The notes below the pieces were generated by a model. It saw only the letters and a program-made list of their open reading frames with translations. It was not told the origin of the DNA and ran no database searches. The translations under genes and the position numbers were made by a program. Of a DNA stretch of 64,000 nucleotides, positions 1-10,663 are shown piece after piece. The stretch covers positions 62,001 through 126,000 of the forward strand of contig NZ_LQOM01000024.1 of assembly GCF_002101595.1 (NCBI RefSeq), written 5' to 3'. Position 1 is the stretch's first letter. The number at the start of each line of letters is the position of its first letter. The stretch is from Mycobacterium celatum (GTDB lineage: Bacteria > Actinomycetota > Actinomycetes > Mycobacteriales > Mycobacteriaceae).

Positions 1-410
1 CCGACATACTGCTCATCGGTATGTTCGCCACCCACGCCCCGGCGATAGTCGGGTTCGTCGGCGTGCTGCTGTTCACGATGGGCTTCACCTTCGGCTTCGG
101 GGCGCTCGTGTGGGTGTATGCCGGCGAGAGCTTTCCGTCGCGGCTGCGGTCGATGGGCTCCAGCGCAATGCTCACCGCGAACCATGTGGCGAACGCGGTC
201 GTGGTCGGCGCCTTCCTGACGATGCTGCAGTCAGTGGGCGGCGCAGGAACTTTCGCCGTGTTCGGCGTTCTCGCGGTGTGCGCATTCGCCGTTGTCTACC
301 GGTTCGCTCCGGAGACCAAGGGCCGCCAACTCGAGGAGATCCGGCACTTCTGGGAATGCGGCGGGCGCTGGCCCGACGCGGTGCCGACGGATGCCCGGCC
401 ATGCCCCTGA
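1..410 (+). CDS. sugI: Sugar-porter MFS transporter, C-terminal fragment
   Basis: The reading frame is open from the window edge, so this is the C-terminal part of a major facilitator superfamily sugar transporter in the inner membrane. Visible signatures are two or three hydrophobic segments, the sugar-porter motif FPSRLRSMG in a cytoplasmic loop, and PETKGRQLEEI just after the last membrane segment, which is diagnostic of the sugar porter subfamily. Its stop overlaps the start of nagA (ATGCCCCTGA), so the two are translationally coupled. That pairing suggests amino-sugar uptake, and it matches sugI-nagA of M. tuberculosis. The substrate itself cannot be read from the sequence. Confidence 0.85.
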   Translation, partial: DILLIGMFATHAPAIVGFVGVLLFTMGFTFGFGALVWVYAGESFPSRLRSMGSSAMLTANHVANAVVVGAFLTMLQSVGGAGTFAVFGVLAVCAFAVVYRFAPETKGRQLEEIRHFWECGGRWPDAVPTDARPCP

Positions 411-1513
411 TCGCCGCTGGCACAACGGTTATCGGGCAGCAGGTTTGCCGGCCCGGGTGGGTGGATGTGTCCGGCGCGCGCATCCGGGACTGCGGGCCGG
501 GGTTGCCGCCGCGCCCAGCCGACGTCGACCTGCCCGACGCCGTTGTGGTGCCGGGCTTCGTCGACATGCACGTGCACGGCGGCGGCGGAGCCTCCTACGG
601 CGGCCCGGACATCGTGCGGGCGGCGGAGTTTCACCGTCGCCACGGCACCACCACGACTTTGGCCAGCCTGCTCAGTGCCTCACCGGCCGAACTGCTCGCC
701 GGAGTGCGGGCGCTGACGGAGGCGACCCGGGCAGGCACCGTCGCGGGCATCCACCTCGAGGGGCCGTGGCTGAGCGCACAGCACTGCGGAGCACACGACC
801 CCCGGCAGTTGCGCGACCCGCAGCCCGCCGAGATCGACGCGCTGCTTGCCGCCGGTGACGGCGCCATCCGCATGGTGACCCTGGCACCGGAACGTCCCGG
901 TGTGGACGACGCTATCGCGCGCTTTGCCGACGCGGGAGTGGTTGTGGCCGTGGGACATACGGATGCCAGCTACGAGCAGACGCAGCATGCCGTCGCGCTC
1001 GGCGCGACGGTCGCCACCCATCTGTTCAATGCGATGCGGCCGCTGCACCACCGCGAACCGGGACCGGCGCTGGCACTGCTGCAGGATGCCCGGGTGACCG
1101 TCGAGCTGATCGCCGACGGCGTGCACGTCCATCCCGCCGTGCTGCATGCGGTGATCGAGGCCGCAGGTCCCGCAAGGGTGGCGTTGGTCACCGACGCCAC
1201 CGCCGCGGCGGGCCGGGGCGACGGCTCGTTTCGCCTGGGAACACTCGACGTCGACGTCGTCTCCGGGGTGGCGCGGGTGCGCGGGACGTCGACCATCGCG
1301 GGCAGCACGGCGACCATGGACCAGCTCTTCCGTACGGTGGCGGCCGAGGTCGGCCTGGCCGCAGCAGTGCAGATGACGGCGACGACGCCGGCCCGCACGC
1401 TGGGACTCGGCGACGTCGGCAGCTTGCGCGCGGGTCTTACCGCCGATCTCGTGGTGCTGGACCGGGATCTAGAAGTGACCGCCGTGATGGCGGGCGGCGA
1501 GTGGCTCGGTTGA
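401..1513 (+). CDS. nagA: N-acetylglucosamine-6-phosphate deacetylase
   Basis: This amidohydrolase (370 aa) converts N-acetylglucosamine-6-phosphate to glucosamine-6-phosphate plus acetate in amino-sugar and peptidoglycan recycling. The N-terminal HVHGGGG stretch after VPGFVDM carries the metal-binding HxH. HLEGPWLS supplies the metal-bridging Glu, VGHTDA and THLFNAMRPLHHREPG supply the metal and substrate His residues, and LVTDATAAAG carries the catalytic Asp. I chose ATG 401 because it gives the usual family length and overlaps the transporter stop; the frame stays open upstream to 110, but that part is antisense-like junk. It is probably cotranscribed with the upstream transporter. Confidence 0.95.
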   Translation: MPLIAAGTTVIGQQVCRPGWVDVSGARIRDCGPGLPPRPADVDLPDAVVVPGFVDMHVHGGGGASYGGPDIVRAAEFHRRHGTTTTLASLLSASPAELLAGVRALTEATRAGTVAGIHLEGPWLSAQHCGAHDPRQLRDPQPAEIDALLAAGDGAIRMVTLAPERPGVDDAIARFADAGVVVAVGHTDASYEQTQHAVALGATVATHLFNAMRPLHHREPGPALALLQDARVTVELIADGVHVHPAVLHAVIEAAGPARVALVTDATAAAGRGDGSFRLGTLDVDVVSGVARVRGTSTIAGSTATMDQLFRTVAAEVGLAAAVQMTATTPARTLGLGDVGSLRAGLTADLVVLDRDLEVTAVMAGGEWLG

Positions 1514-1529
1514 GTTGTGCCAGCCCGAG

Positions 1530-1650
1530 ATTCGTCCCTGTAGCGATCGGCGAGATGCGGCTCTTCCCCGAACCGGATGGCGCTCGCCTGGAATACCAGG
1601 AAGACCGCGAACCAGGCCAGCAGCCACGCCGACACGGTGACGGCCGCTTC
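1530..1650 (-). pseudogene. Possible membrane-protein remnant
   Basis: On the minus strand a short stretch encodes one convincing membrane helix (AWLLAWFAVFLVFQASAI) followed by a charged tail (RFGEEPHLADRYRDES). The frame then runs on into antisense nagA with no sensible end and has no clear start. It resembles the C-terminal end of a membrane protein left behind after rearrangement. It could equally be chance hydrophobicity in high-GC DNA; I do not recognise a family. Confidence 0.25.
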
Positions 1651-1652
1651 GA

Positions 1653-1736
1653 ATAGAGCCGATCGCGTCGGCGTCCGTCGAGGACCTGGTCGGCTGGATC
1701 GGACCGACCCTGCAGCGCTACCTCACCGGCACGTGA
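1653..1736 (+). pseudogene. TetR-type regulator C-terminal remnant
   Basis: A 27-codon tail ending in VEDLVGWIGPTLQRYLTGT and a stop looks like the last helix of many mycobacterial TetR regulators. The DNA-binding part is absent: upstream is the minus-strand remnant and then nagA. It is most likely debris of a deleted regulator gene that once preceded the NTF2-like gene at 1810. The assignment rests on one short helix and is tentative. Confidence 0.4.
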
Positions 1737-1809
1737 CGAACGGGATGTCACATCTGCCTCCGGTGCGACGTCTTACCTAGGAACCAGCCGATCCGGAGGT
1801 CCACAAGAT

Positions 1810-2193
1810 ATGCCCATACACCCGTTCCGCGCCGCCGTCGAATCTCGCCAATTCGATACCATCGGAAGGCTGTTCACCGACGATGTGGTGCTGCACAGCC
1901 CCGTCGCACACCGACCCTATACCGGCCGGGCCGTGGTCGCGACCATCGTCGCGGCCGTCGCGACCGTGTTGGAGGGGTTTCACTTCGAGAAGGAAATCAG
2001 CGCGGACACTACGGCTTTGATGTTCTGCGCGACGGTGGATGGGCTGGACATCCAGGGCTGCGACTTCATCCATATTCGCGACGACGGCTTGATCGACGTG
2101 TTGACCGTGATGGTCCGGCCGCTCAAGGCCGCCAGGGTATTTGCCGCGAGGATGAGCGAGGCATTTGCTAACGTCAAACCCGTCAGCAACTGA
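1810..2193 (+). CDS. NTF2-like (SnoaL-type) protein
   Basis: A small cytosolic protein (127 aa) with the SnoaL/NTF2 pattern: HPFRAAVESRQFDTIGRLFTDDVVLHSPV at the N-terminus, a central YTGRAVV segment, and beta strands ending in GLIDVLTVMVRP. Members are either ligand-binding cones or small isomerases/hydrolases. No catalytic set is certain here, so the substrate is unknown. It lies 58 bp upstream of the SMR exporter gene on the same strand and may be cotranscribed with it. A TetR remnant just upstream suggests the locus was once regulated separately. Confidence 0.75.
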   Translation: MPIHPFRAAVESRQFDTIGRLFTDDVVLHSPVAHRPYTGRAVVATIVAAVATVLEGFHFEKEISADTTALMFCATVDGLDIQGCDFIHIRDDGLIDVLTVMVRPLKAARVFAARMSEAFANVKPVSN

Positions 2194-2251
2194 CACCGGA
2201 CGAGGCCCGCCGTACCCGGCCAGCGACAAGACGGCGCGGTGGAGGTGCGCG

Positions 2252-2566
2252 ATGGCCTGGCTGACCCTGGTGGTGTCGGGAATCCTGGAGGCGGTGTGGG
2301 CGACTGCGTTGAACCGCTCCGACGGCTTCTCGAAACTGGGCCCGTCGCTGGTTTTCGCGGTGTCGCTGACGTTGTCGATGACCGGGCTGGCGTTCGCGAT
2401 GCGCAGTCTGCCGACCGGAACCAGCTACGCGGTATGGGTGGGCATCGGTGCGGTGCTCACCGTCGCCTACGCCATGTTGACCGGCGACGAGGCCGCGTCA
2501 TTGGTGAAGGTGGTGCTGATCGCCGGGGTGGTCGGCTGCATCGTCGGCCTGAAACTGGTCAGTTAG
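2252..2566 (+). CDS. gdx: SMR-family exporter, Gdx/SugE type
   Basis: A 104-aa four-helix small multidrug resistance protein of the inner membrane. The first helix reads MAWLTLVVSGILEAVWA, placing the essential Glu at position 13 and Trp at 16, a pairing typical of the Gdx (formerly SugE) branch that exports guanidinium. Further helices are visible at LVFAVSLTLSMTGLAFAM, YAVWVGIGAVLTVAYAML and VVLIAGVVGCIVGL. ATG 2252 is preceded by GGAGG seven bases upstream; the longer frame from 2165 overlaps the NTF2 gene. I see no guanidine riboswitch in the 58-bp upstream gap. The group II intron remnant ends 10 bp after the stop. Confidence 0.85.
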   Translation: MAWLTLVVSGILEAVWATALNRSDGFSKLGPSLVFAVSLTLSMTGLAFAMRSLPTGTSYAVWVGIGAVLTVAYAMLTGDEAASLVKVVLIAGVVGCIVGLKLVS

Positions 2567-2616
2567 CTCCCGCGAGGTCGGGTAGCCGGAGGGGATTTCA
2601 CCCTCCGGCTCCCACA

Positions 2617-2650
2617 GATCCGTACGTGAGCCTCTCGGTTCATACGGCTC
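2617..2650 (-). ncRNA. Group II intron domain V
   Basis: Read on the minus strand, the element starts GAGCCGTATGAACCGAGAGG and continues CTCACGTACGGATC. It pairs as the standard 34-nt domain V hairpin, with the AGCCG-type catalytic triad region, an internal bulge and a GAGA tetraloop. It is followed by a GGAGCCGGAGGG / CCCTCCGGCT domain VI hairpin. Both look undamaged although the protein is not. Confidence 0.88.
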
Positions 2651-2662
2651 TTGTCACCTTGA

Positions 2663-3017
2663 TCACCAGACTTTCGGGACAGCGGTGGCCCATGCCCAGT
2701 GGGCGAAGAACCGCGGGTGCTGGGTGGTGACCCGCCGCCACGCCTGTTGGAAGGCCCCGCGGGCCCGAAACCGCCGGTATTTCTTGCGGACCCACCGCAT
2801 CAGGTAGGCGTTGATGCGTGGGAGGCGGAAAGTAGGAGCCCGACGACATCCGATTCCACACCTTATACAGATTGTTCTGTAGGTCGGCCTCGAACTCCTC
2901 GATCGACACTCCATCCACGCCCGGGGCGCCCTTGTTCGCCTTAACCTTCTCGAACGCCTCCCGAACCGCCCACTTCGAAATCTCGAACGGCTTGCCCGGC
3001 GACTTCAACTCGCCCAT
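2663..3017 (-). pseudogene. ltrA: Group II intron reverse transcriptase/maturase, deleted
   Basis: The protein begins at ATG 3017 behind a strong GGGAGGAG site. Its first 60-odd residues are the N-terminal RT region (AVREAFEKVKANKGAPGVDG, then NNLYKVWNRMSSGSYFPPP). At about 2845 the frame breaks. The sequence resumes in another frame with the extreme C-terminus of such proteins (INAYLMRWVRKKYRRFRA, then PRFFAHWAWA), ending at the TGA at 2663. The missing centre is most of RT-2 to RT-7 plus the maturase X domain, roughly 300 residues. A single deletion with frameshift explains this; the product is inactive. Confidence 0.88.
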
Positions 3018-3603
3018 GCGACTCCTCCCGAACCCCATCGGGTTTCGGTTGATCCCACCAACACAGTCACAGATGACCCAGCCCCTTCGCTCCACCCCCA
3101 TTACAGGAGCTTCACCACTACTACGAGCCAGTCCGCCAGCCGAACCCGCGACGGTACTCACACCCACGCTCAGGCGCGGGCTACTCCCTCTCGCCCACCC
3201 TCAACCGCAATGGGCGGTGTCGGATTCGGCCTTCTCCCGTTCCATGCAAAAGCCGCAGACCGGGCTCGCGTCGCCTCCATGCCGGACACCACCTGGCCAA
3301 TCAACGGGCACCCGCCAGACTCATCCCGGGATCGGGTAGACACCCCGGTTTCGATGCCATCTGTTTTTTTCGACACGTCAACAGCGATTCGCTTGCGCTC
3401 GCCTTCCCGATCCCCACCTGACACGTCACGCGCGCCTTTTCCACATCGCTCACCACGGTCGCGTTACCACTCCCGCAGCATGTGGCGGTTTAAAGCCTCC
3501 CCCCGCAGGGCGACTCCGAAGGGCCAACAATCCTTCATCTCCTGCACAGCACCGCATCCAGCAGCTCTACCTACATCGACACTCCCTTCTACGTGCGGGA
3601 CAC

Positions 3604-3636
3604 ACCAGACGCAAAAGTCCTCGCGCGCTCGGCGTG

Positions 3637-3662
<26 letters not shown>
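3604..3662. repeat. Intergenic palindrome J (GACGCAAAA family)
   Basis: Arms CAGACGCAAAAG (3606-3617) and CTTTTTGCGTCTG (3643-3655) flank a CGGCGTGTC core (3630-3638), and the right side ends in CTCGCGC. It overlaps the stop codon and last codons of the yihY gene. It aligns gap-free with the palindrome at 56809: both have CAG-to-core spacing of 24 and CAG-to-GCGTCTG spacing of 43. It probably acts as a 3'-end hairpin for yihY. Confidence 0.75.
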
Positions 3663-5702
<2,040 letters not shown>

Positions 5703-5769
5703 TCACGCCTGCGTAGGGCCGCATGCCCTGTGCTTGCGGTACCGCCGGTATCACCTTAGTGTCGGCAGA

Positions 5770-6603
5770 GTGACGTCTCGCGCGCCCATTCACCTCGGCT
5801 CCGGTGAACCCGTCGTTCTGCTGCACCCGTTCCTGATCTCGCAGATCGTGTGGGACACGGTGGCCCAGCAGCTCGCCGACACCGGCCGCTACGAGGTGTT
5901 CGCACCCACGATGGCCGGCCACAACGGCGGCCCCTATGCGGGCACCTGGTTCCTGAGCTCGTCGGTGCTGGCCGACCACGTCGAGCGGCAACTCGACGAG
6001 CTGGGCTGGAACACCGCGCACATCGTCGGCAACTCGCTGGGCGGCTGGGTGGCCTTCGAGCTCGAGAGCCGTGGGCGGGCGCGAACCGTCACCGGCATCG
6101 CCCCCGCCGGCGGCTGGAGCCGGTGGACCCCGACAAAGTTCGAGGTGATCGCGAAGTTCATCCTGGGCATGCCTGTCTGGGCGCTGGCCCGCTTCCTGGG
6201 GCCGAATGCGTTGCAGCTGCCGCTGGCACGCCGCTTGGCCACCCTGCCGATTAGCGCATCACCCGACGGGGTCAGCGAAAGCGAGCTCGTCGAGATCATC
6301 GACGACGTGGCGCACTGCCCGGCCTACTTCCAGCTGCTGCTCAAGGCGCTGCTGGGGCCCGGCCTGGTGGACTTGGCGCACACCGCCGTGCCGGCGCACC
6401 TGGTGATCTGCCAGAAGGATCGGGTTTTCCCCGGGCCGAGGTCCCACCGCTACTTCCGGGCCCACCTGCCGAAAGGAACGCAGGTGACCGAGCTCGACGG
6501 CCTGGGGCACATCCCGATGTTCGAGGCGCCGGGCCGGATCACCGAAGTCATCACCGACTTCCTCGACCAGTACAGCTGGCCGCCCCGGGCGATCGAGGCC
6601 TGA
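5770..6603 (+). CDS. Alpha/beta hydrolase
   Basis: A 277-aa alpha/beta-hydrolase-fold enzyme. VVLLHPFLIS forms the oxyanion strand, VGNSLGGW carries the nucleophile Ser, KDRVFPG contributes the acidic residue, and GLGHIPMFEAP the catalytic His. The middle (LGMPVWALARFLGPN) is a lid. The start is GTG 5770; the longer frame back to 5290 is antisense to trpS. It corresponds positionally to the split Rv3337/Rv3338 pair of M. tuberculosis and here is one intact frame. The substrate is unknown. A 23-bp-arm palindrome begins 3 bp after the stop. Confidence 0.88.
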   Translation: MTSRAPIHLGSGEPVVLLHPFLISQIVWDTVAQQLADTGRYEVFAPTMAGHNGGPYAGTWFLSSSVLADHVERQLDELGWNTAHIVGNSLGGWVAFELESRGRARTVTGIAPAGGWSRWTPTKFEVIAKFILGMPVWALARFLGPNALQLPLARRLATLPISASPDGVSESELVEIIDDVAHCPAYFQLLLKALLGPGLVDLAHTAVPAHLVICQKDRVFPGPRSHRYFRAHLPKGTQVTELDGLGHIPMFEAPGRITEVITDFLDQYSWPPRAIEA

Positions 6604-6606
6604 CCC

Positions 6607-6668
6607 CGCGAGAAGACGCAGAATCGCACATTTCGTCTCGAAATCGTGCGATTCTGCGTCTTCTCGCG
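6607..6668. repeat. Intergenic palindrome A, bidirectional terminator candidate
   Basis: This near-perfect inverted repeat fills the whole gap between two convergent genes. Arms of 23 bp, CGCGAGAAGACGCAGAATCG + CAC and its exact complement, run 6607-6629 and 6646-6668. They extend through a one-base bulge by six more pairs to a TCT loop. There is no U-tract. The outer arm matches the GAGCAGACGCAAAA family at 13 of 15 positions. Confidence 0.85.
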
Positions 6669-7898
6669 CTACGCGCTGAGCGTCTTTTCCAAGTTGTCGG
6701 CGATCGTGTTGAGGAATTCCTCGCTGGTCTGCCACTCCTGCTCGTCGCCGATCAACAGGGCGAGGTCCTTGGTCATCTGCCCGCCCTCGACCGTGGAAAC
6801 CACGACGTCTTCCAGCTTCTTGGCGAAGTCGATCACCTCGGGTGTGTCGTCCAGCTTGCCGCGGTGCTGCAATCCGCGGGTCCACGCGTAGATCGAGGCG
6901 ATCGGATTGGTGGAGGTCGGCTTGCCCTCCTGATATTGCCGGAAGTGGCGGGTGACGGTGCCGTGGGCGGCTTCGGCCTCCACCGTCTGGCCGTCCGCTG
7001 TCATCAGCACCGACGTCATCAGCCCCAGCGAACCGTAACCCTGGGCCACCGCGTCCGATTGCACGTCGCCGTCGTAGTTCTTGCAGGCCCACACGTAGCC
7101 ACCCTCCCACTTGAGGCAGGCCGCGACCATGTCGTCGATCAGCCGGTGCTCGTAGGTCAGCCCGGCTTCTTCGAACTTGTCTTTGAACTCCTCGTCGTAG
7201 ATGCGCTGGAACTCGTCTTTGAACATGCCGTCGTAGGTCTTGAGGATGGTGTTCTTCGTCGACAGATACACCGGGTAGTTCTCTTGCAGCCCATAGGCGA
7301 ACGACGCCCGGGCGAAGTCCTCGATGGATCGCTTGAAGTTGTACATGCCCATCACGACGCCGCCGTCTTCGGGGATCGACACCATCTCGTGCACGATCGG
7401 CTCGCTGCCGTCGTTCGGGGTGAAGGTCAAAGTGACATGCCCGGGCTTGTCCACCTCGAAGTTGGTCGCCCGATACTGGTCACCGAAAGCGTGGCGGCCG
7501 ATGATGATCGGCTTCTTCCAGCCGGGCACCAGCCGCGGAATGTTCGAGATGATGATTGGCTCACGAAAGATTGTGCCGCCCAAGATGTTTCGAATCGTTC
7601 CGTTGGGCGAGGACCACATGCGCTTGAGGTCGAATTCCTTGACCCGGGCCTCGTCGGGAGTGATCGTGGCGCATTTGACGCCGACGCCGTGTTTCTTGAT
7701 CGCGTACGCCGAGTCGATCGTCACCTGGTCGTCGGTGGCGTCCCGGTGCTCGATGCCCAGGTCGTAGTAGTCCAGGTTGATGTCCAGATGCGGAAAGATG
7801 AGCAAGTCCTTGATCCACTGCCAGATGACGCGGGTCATCTCGTCACCGTCGAGCTCGACAACCGTGCCTTCGACCTTGATCTTGGATTTGCCGGACAT
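6669..7898 (-). CDS. icd1: NADP-dependent isocitrate dehydrogenase, homodimeric type
   Basis: A TCA-cycle enzyme (409 aa) that oxidatively decarboxylates isocitrate to 2-oxoglutarate. It is of the eukaryote-like dimeric type. Motifs include the N-terminal [31 protein letters not shown] (isocitrate-binding Ser/Asn/Arg), YENYPVY-like [17 protein letters not shown], the metal aspartates in RLIDDMVA and [20 protein letters not shown], and the NADP-binding [13 protein letters not shown] 7898 gives exactly the family length. It is followed upstream on the same strand by the unrelated monomeric isozyme, 93 bp away, so both may share a transcript. Confidence 0.96.
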   Translation of the reverse strand: MSGKSKIKVEGTVVELDGDEMTRVIWQWIKDLLIFPHLDINLDYYDLGIEHRDATDDQVTIDSAYAIKKHGVGVKCATITPDEARVKEFDLKRMWSSPNGTIRNILGGTIFREPIIISNIPRLVPGWKKPIIIGRHAFGDQYRATNFEVDKPGHVTLTFTPNDGSEPIVHEMVSIPEDGGVVMGMYNFKRSIEDFARASFAYGLQENYPVYLSTKNTILKTYDGMFKDEFQRIYDEEFKDKFEEAGLTYEHRLIDDMVAACLKWEGGYVWACKNYDGDVQSDAVAQGYGSLGLMTSVLMTADGQTVEAEAAHGTVTRHFRQYQEGKPTSTNPIASIYAWTRGLQHRGKLDDTPEVIDFAKKLEDVVVSTVEGGQMTKDLALLIGDEQEWQTSEEFLNTIADNLEKTLSA

Positions 7899-7991
7899 GT
7901 GAGTTCGAGTCCTCCTACGCACGACGACGAGTGATCACTCGTACGGGTGCCCCGTACCGACCGGTTTGAACCGGACCGCCCTGGAACCCGG

Positions 7992-10226
7992 TCAGCCGGC
8001 TGCGGCGAGCGCGGCGTTGAACGTTTTACTCGGCCGCATCACCGCCGTGGTCATCGCGGCGTCCGGCGCGTAGTAGCCGCCGATGTCCACCGGTTTGCCC
8101 TGCGCCTCGTTGAGTTCGGCGACGATGTCGTCTTCGTTCTTGGTCAGCGCATCGGCCAGAGCGGCGAAGTGTTCGCGCAGCTGCGGGTCGTCGGTTTGGG
8201 CCGCGAGTTCTTGCGCCCAGTACATGGCGAGGTAGAACTGGCTACCGCGGTTGTCGAGCTCGCCGGTCTTGCGCGACGGGCTCTTGTTGTTGTCCAGCAG
8301 CTTGCCGATCGCCGCATCCAGTGTCTTGCCCAGGACCTTGGCCCGCTCGTTACCGGTCTTGATCCCCATGTCTTCGAAACAGGCGCCCAGCGCGAGGAAT
8401 TCGCCGAGCGAATCCCAGCGCAGGTGGTTTTCCTCCACCAGTTGGTGGACGTGCTTGGGCGCCGAACCGCCCGCCCCGGTTTCGTACATGCCGCCGCCGG
8501 CCATCAGCGGCACGATGGACAGCATCTTGGCGCTGGTGCCCAGCTCCAGAATCGGGAACAGGTCGGTGAGGTAGTCGCGCAGGATGTTGCCGGTGGCGGC
8601 GATGGTGTCCTTGCCGCGGATCAGCCGCTCCAGCGTGTACCGCATCGCCCACACCTGCGGCATGATGCGGATGTCCAGACCCTCGGTGTCGTGGTCCTTG
8701 AGATAGGCCTCGACCTTTTTGCGCAGTTCGTTCTCGTGCGGACGCTCGTCGTCCAGCCAAAACACCACCGGCATACCGGAATTGCGCGCCCGGGTGACGG
8801 CCAGCTTGACCCAGTCCCGGATCGGTGCATCCCGCACGATCGGCATGCGCCAGATGTCGCCGGCTTCCACGTTCTGGCTCAGCAGCACTTCGCCGGTGGT
8901 GAGATCCACGATGTTGGCGACGCCGTCCTCGGGGATCTCGAACGTCTTGTCGTGGCTGCCGTACTCCTCGGCCTGCTGCGCCATCAGGCCGACGTTGGGA
9001 ACGGTGCCCATGGTCGCCGGGTCGAACTGGCCGTTGGTCTTGCAGAAGTTGATGATCTCCTGGTAGATCCGGGCGAACGTGGATTCGGGGTTGACCGCCT
9101 TGGTGTCCTTTTGCCGCCCGTCGGCGCCGTACATCTTGCCGCCCGCGCGGATCATCGCGGGCATCGACGCGTCCACGATCACGTCGCTGGGCGAATGGAA
9201 GTTCGAAATCCCCTTGGCCGAATCCACCATGGCCAGCTCGGGCCGGTGCTCATGGCAGGCATGCAGGTCGCGGATGATCTCCTCGTGTTGTGAGGCCGGC
9301 AGCGACTCGATCTTGCTGTAGAGGTCCACCAACCCGTTGTTGACGTTGACACCCAGTTCGTCGAACAGCTTCTGGTGCTTGGCGAAGGCGTCCTTGTAGA
9401 ACACCTTGACCGCGTGACCGAACACGATGGGGTGGCTGACCTTCATCATCGTCGCCTTGACGTGCAGCGAGAACATCACGCCGGTCTTGCGCGCGTCCTC
9501 CATCTGCTCCTCGTAGAACTCGCAGAGCGCCTTTTTGCTCATGAACATCGAGTCGATGATGTCGCCGTCGAGCAGCGACACCTGGGGCTTGAGCACGATC
9601 GTCTCGCCGCTCTTGGTCTCCAGGACCATCTTCACGCCGCGCGCACGGTCCAGCGTCATCGACTTCTCGCCGTGGTAGAAGTCGCCGTGCTTCATGGTCG
9701 CCACATGGGTGCGCGACGCCATCGACCACTCCCCCATGCTGTGTGGATGCTTGCGCGCGTACTCCTTGACCGCCTTCGGCGCGCGGCGATCCGAGTTGCC
9801 TTGCCGCAGAACAGGATTCACCGCGCTGCCCAAGACGTTGGCGTAGCGCTTGCGAACCTCTCGTTCCGCATCGGTCTTCGGGTTCTCCGGATAGTCCGGC
9901 ACCTTGAACCCTTTTTCCTGCAGCTCCCGGATCGCGGCCACAAGCTGCGGCACCGAGGCGCTGATGTTGGGCAGCTTGATGATGTTGGTGTCCGGCGACT
10001 GGGTCAGCTGACCCAGCTCGGCCAGGTTGTCCGGCACGCGCTGCTCTTCGGTCAGGTGATCGGGAAACTCGGCCAGGATGCGCGTCGCCACCGAGATGTC
10101 GCTGGTGCGCACCTTGATGCCGGCCGGCTCGGTGAACGCACGCACGATCGGCAGGAAGGAGTAGGTCGCCAGCAGCGGCGCCTCGTCGGTCAGCGTGTAG
10201 ATGATGGTCGGCTGCTCGGCGCTCAT
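7992..10226 (-). CDS. icd2: NADP-dependent isocitrate dehydrogenase, monomeric type
   Basis: A large monomeric isocitrate dehydrogenase (744 aa), catalysing the same reaction as the neighbouring dimeric enzyme but with little sequence similarity. Signatures are the N-terminal [51 protein letters not shown] (substrate binding), [17 protein letters not shown], and [28 protein letters not shown] 10226 follows a GGGAGAAACC ribosome site. Having both isozymes adjacent differs from M. tuberculosis, where they are far apart. The gene is divergent from the riboswitch-metC unit. Confidence 0.96.
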   Translation of the reverse strand: MSAEQPTIIYTLTDEAPLLATYSFLPIVRAFTEPAGIKVRTSDISVATRILAEFPDHLTEEQRVPDNLAELGQLTQSPDTNIIKLPNISASVPQLVAAIRELQEKGFKVPDYPENPKTDAEREVRKRYANVLGSAVNPVLRQGNSDRRAPKAVKEYARKHPHSMGEWSMASRTHVATMKHGDFYHGEKSMTLDRARGVKMVLETKSGETIVLKPQVSLLDGDIIDSMFMSKKALCEFYEEQMEDARKTGVMFSLHVKATMMKVSHPIVFGHAVKVFYKDAFAKHQKLFDELGVNVNNGLVDLYSKIESLPASQHEEIIRDLHACHEHRPELAMVDSAKGISNFHSPSDVIVDASMPAMIRAGGKMYGADGRQKDTKAVNPESTFARIYQEIINFCKTNGQFDPATMGTVPNVGLMAQQAEEYGSHDKTFEIPEDGVANIVDLTTGEVLLSQNVEAGDIWRMPIVRDAPIRDWVKLAVTRARNSGMPVVFWLDDERPHENELRKKVEAYLKDHDTEGLDIRIMPQVWAMRYTLERLIRGKDTIAATGNILRDYLTDLFPILELGTSAKMLSIVPLMAGGGMYETGAGGSAPKHVHQLVEENHLRWDSLGEFLALGACFEDMGIKTGNERAKVLGKTLDAAIGKLLDNNKSPSRKTGELDNRGSQFYLAMYWAQELAAQTDDPQLREHFAALADALTKNEDDIVAELNEAQGKPVDIGGYYAPDAAMTTAVMRPSKTFNAALAAAG

Positions 10227-10374
10227 GGTTTCTCCCGGCCTCGCTGTCGGTAGTGGGTCTGGGTGGTGATGACGGTGGTTGCCAGTATCCCGTACGGGAC
10301 GCAGCGGGTCACCGCGGGTCGCCACCAAATAGCCCGGTGGCATCAGGTCGGCGACGTGCGATAAGCTGCACATC

Positions 10375-10496
10375 GGTCATGAGCGCCAGCGCTAAGCCCC
10401 GGCTTGCTGGCCGGCAACCCTCCAACCGCGGTGGGGTGCCCCGGGTGATGACCAGGTTGATGTAACCGAGAACCGGTTACGCGGCAAGCGCGGGTC
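10375..10496 (+). promoter_or_regulatory. SAM-IV riboswitch
   Basis: The leader of metC carries the actinobacterial S-adenosylmethionine-binding RNA of the SAM-IV class. GGTCATGAGCGCCAGCG opens the P1/P2 region, followed by CTTGCTGGCCGGCAACCCTCC (the SAM core shared with SAM-I), then GGTGGGGTGCCCCGGGTGATGACC closing P1. A TAACCGAGAACCGGTTA hairpin and GCGGCAAGCGCGGG complete the downstream pseudoknot. Spacing from the end of the aptamer to the metC start is 167 bp. In this class SAM binding lowers expression of methionine biosynthesis genes; the expression platform is not obvious to me. Confidence 0.93.
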
Positions 10497-10663
10497 CGCC
10501 GTGACGGGCCCCCCGAGTAGACAGGGAAACCTGATGCGCGCCTATTTGGGCCGGCCCATCGTGTCTCGCAGTTGCTGAACGCAGGCCTGCCGGTTGACGT
10601 CGTCTTGCGATGGCGTCCCGCAGCCCTGCGAGCGACCCGAACCTCCCAGCAGAAAGCATCCAG

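Larger units (their letters stand above)
2577..3450 (-). mobile_element. Degenerate group II intron
   Basis: A bacterial group II intron on the minus strand. Its 3' end at 2577 is set by a domain VI hairpin (2577-2613) ending in CTACCCGAC, preceded by a canonical 34-nt domain V at 2617-2650. Upstream lies the internally deleted maturase/reverse transcriptase frame (2663-3017), and before it several hundred bases without a gene that would be domains I-IV, including GTGGAGCGAAGGGGC just ahead of the protein. I could not place the 5' end: no clear GTGCG boundary is visible, and 3450 is an estimate. The intron sits immediately after the exporter stop codon. With most of the protein deleted it cannot splice or move autonomously. 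Confidence 0.85.
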
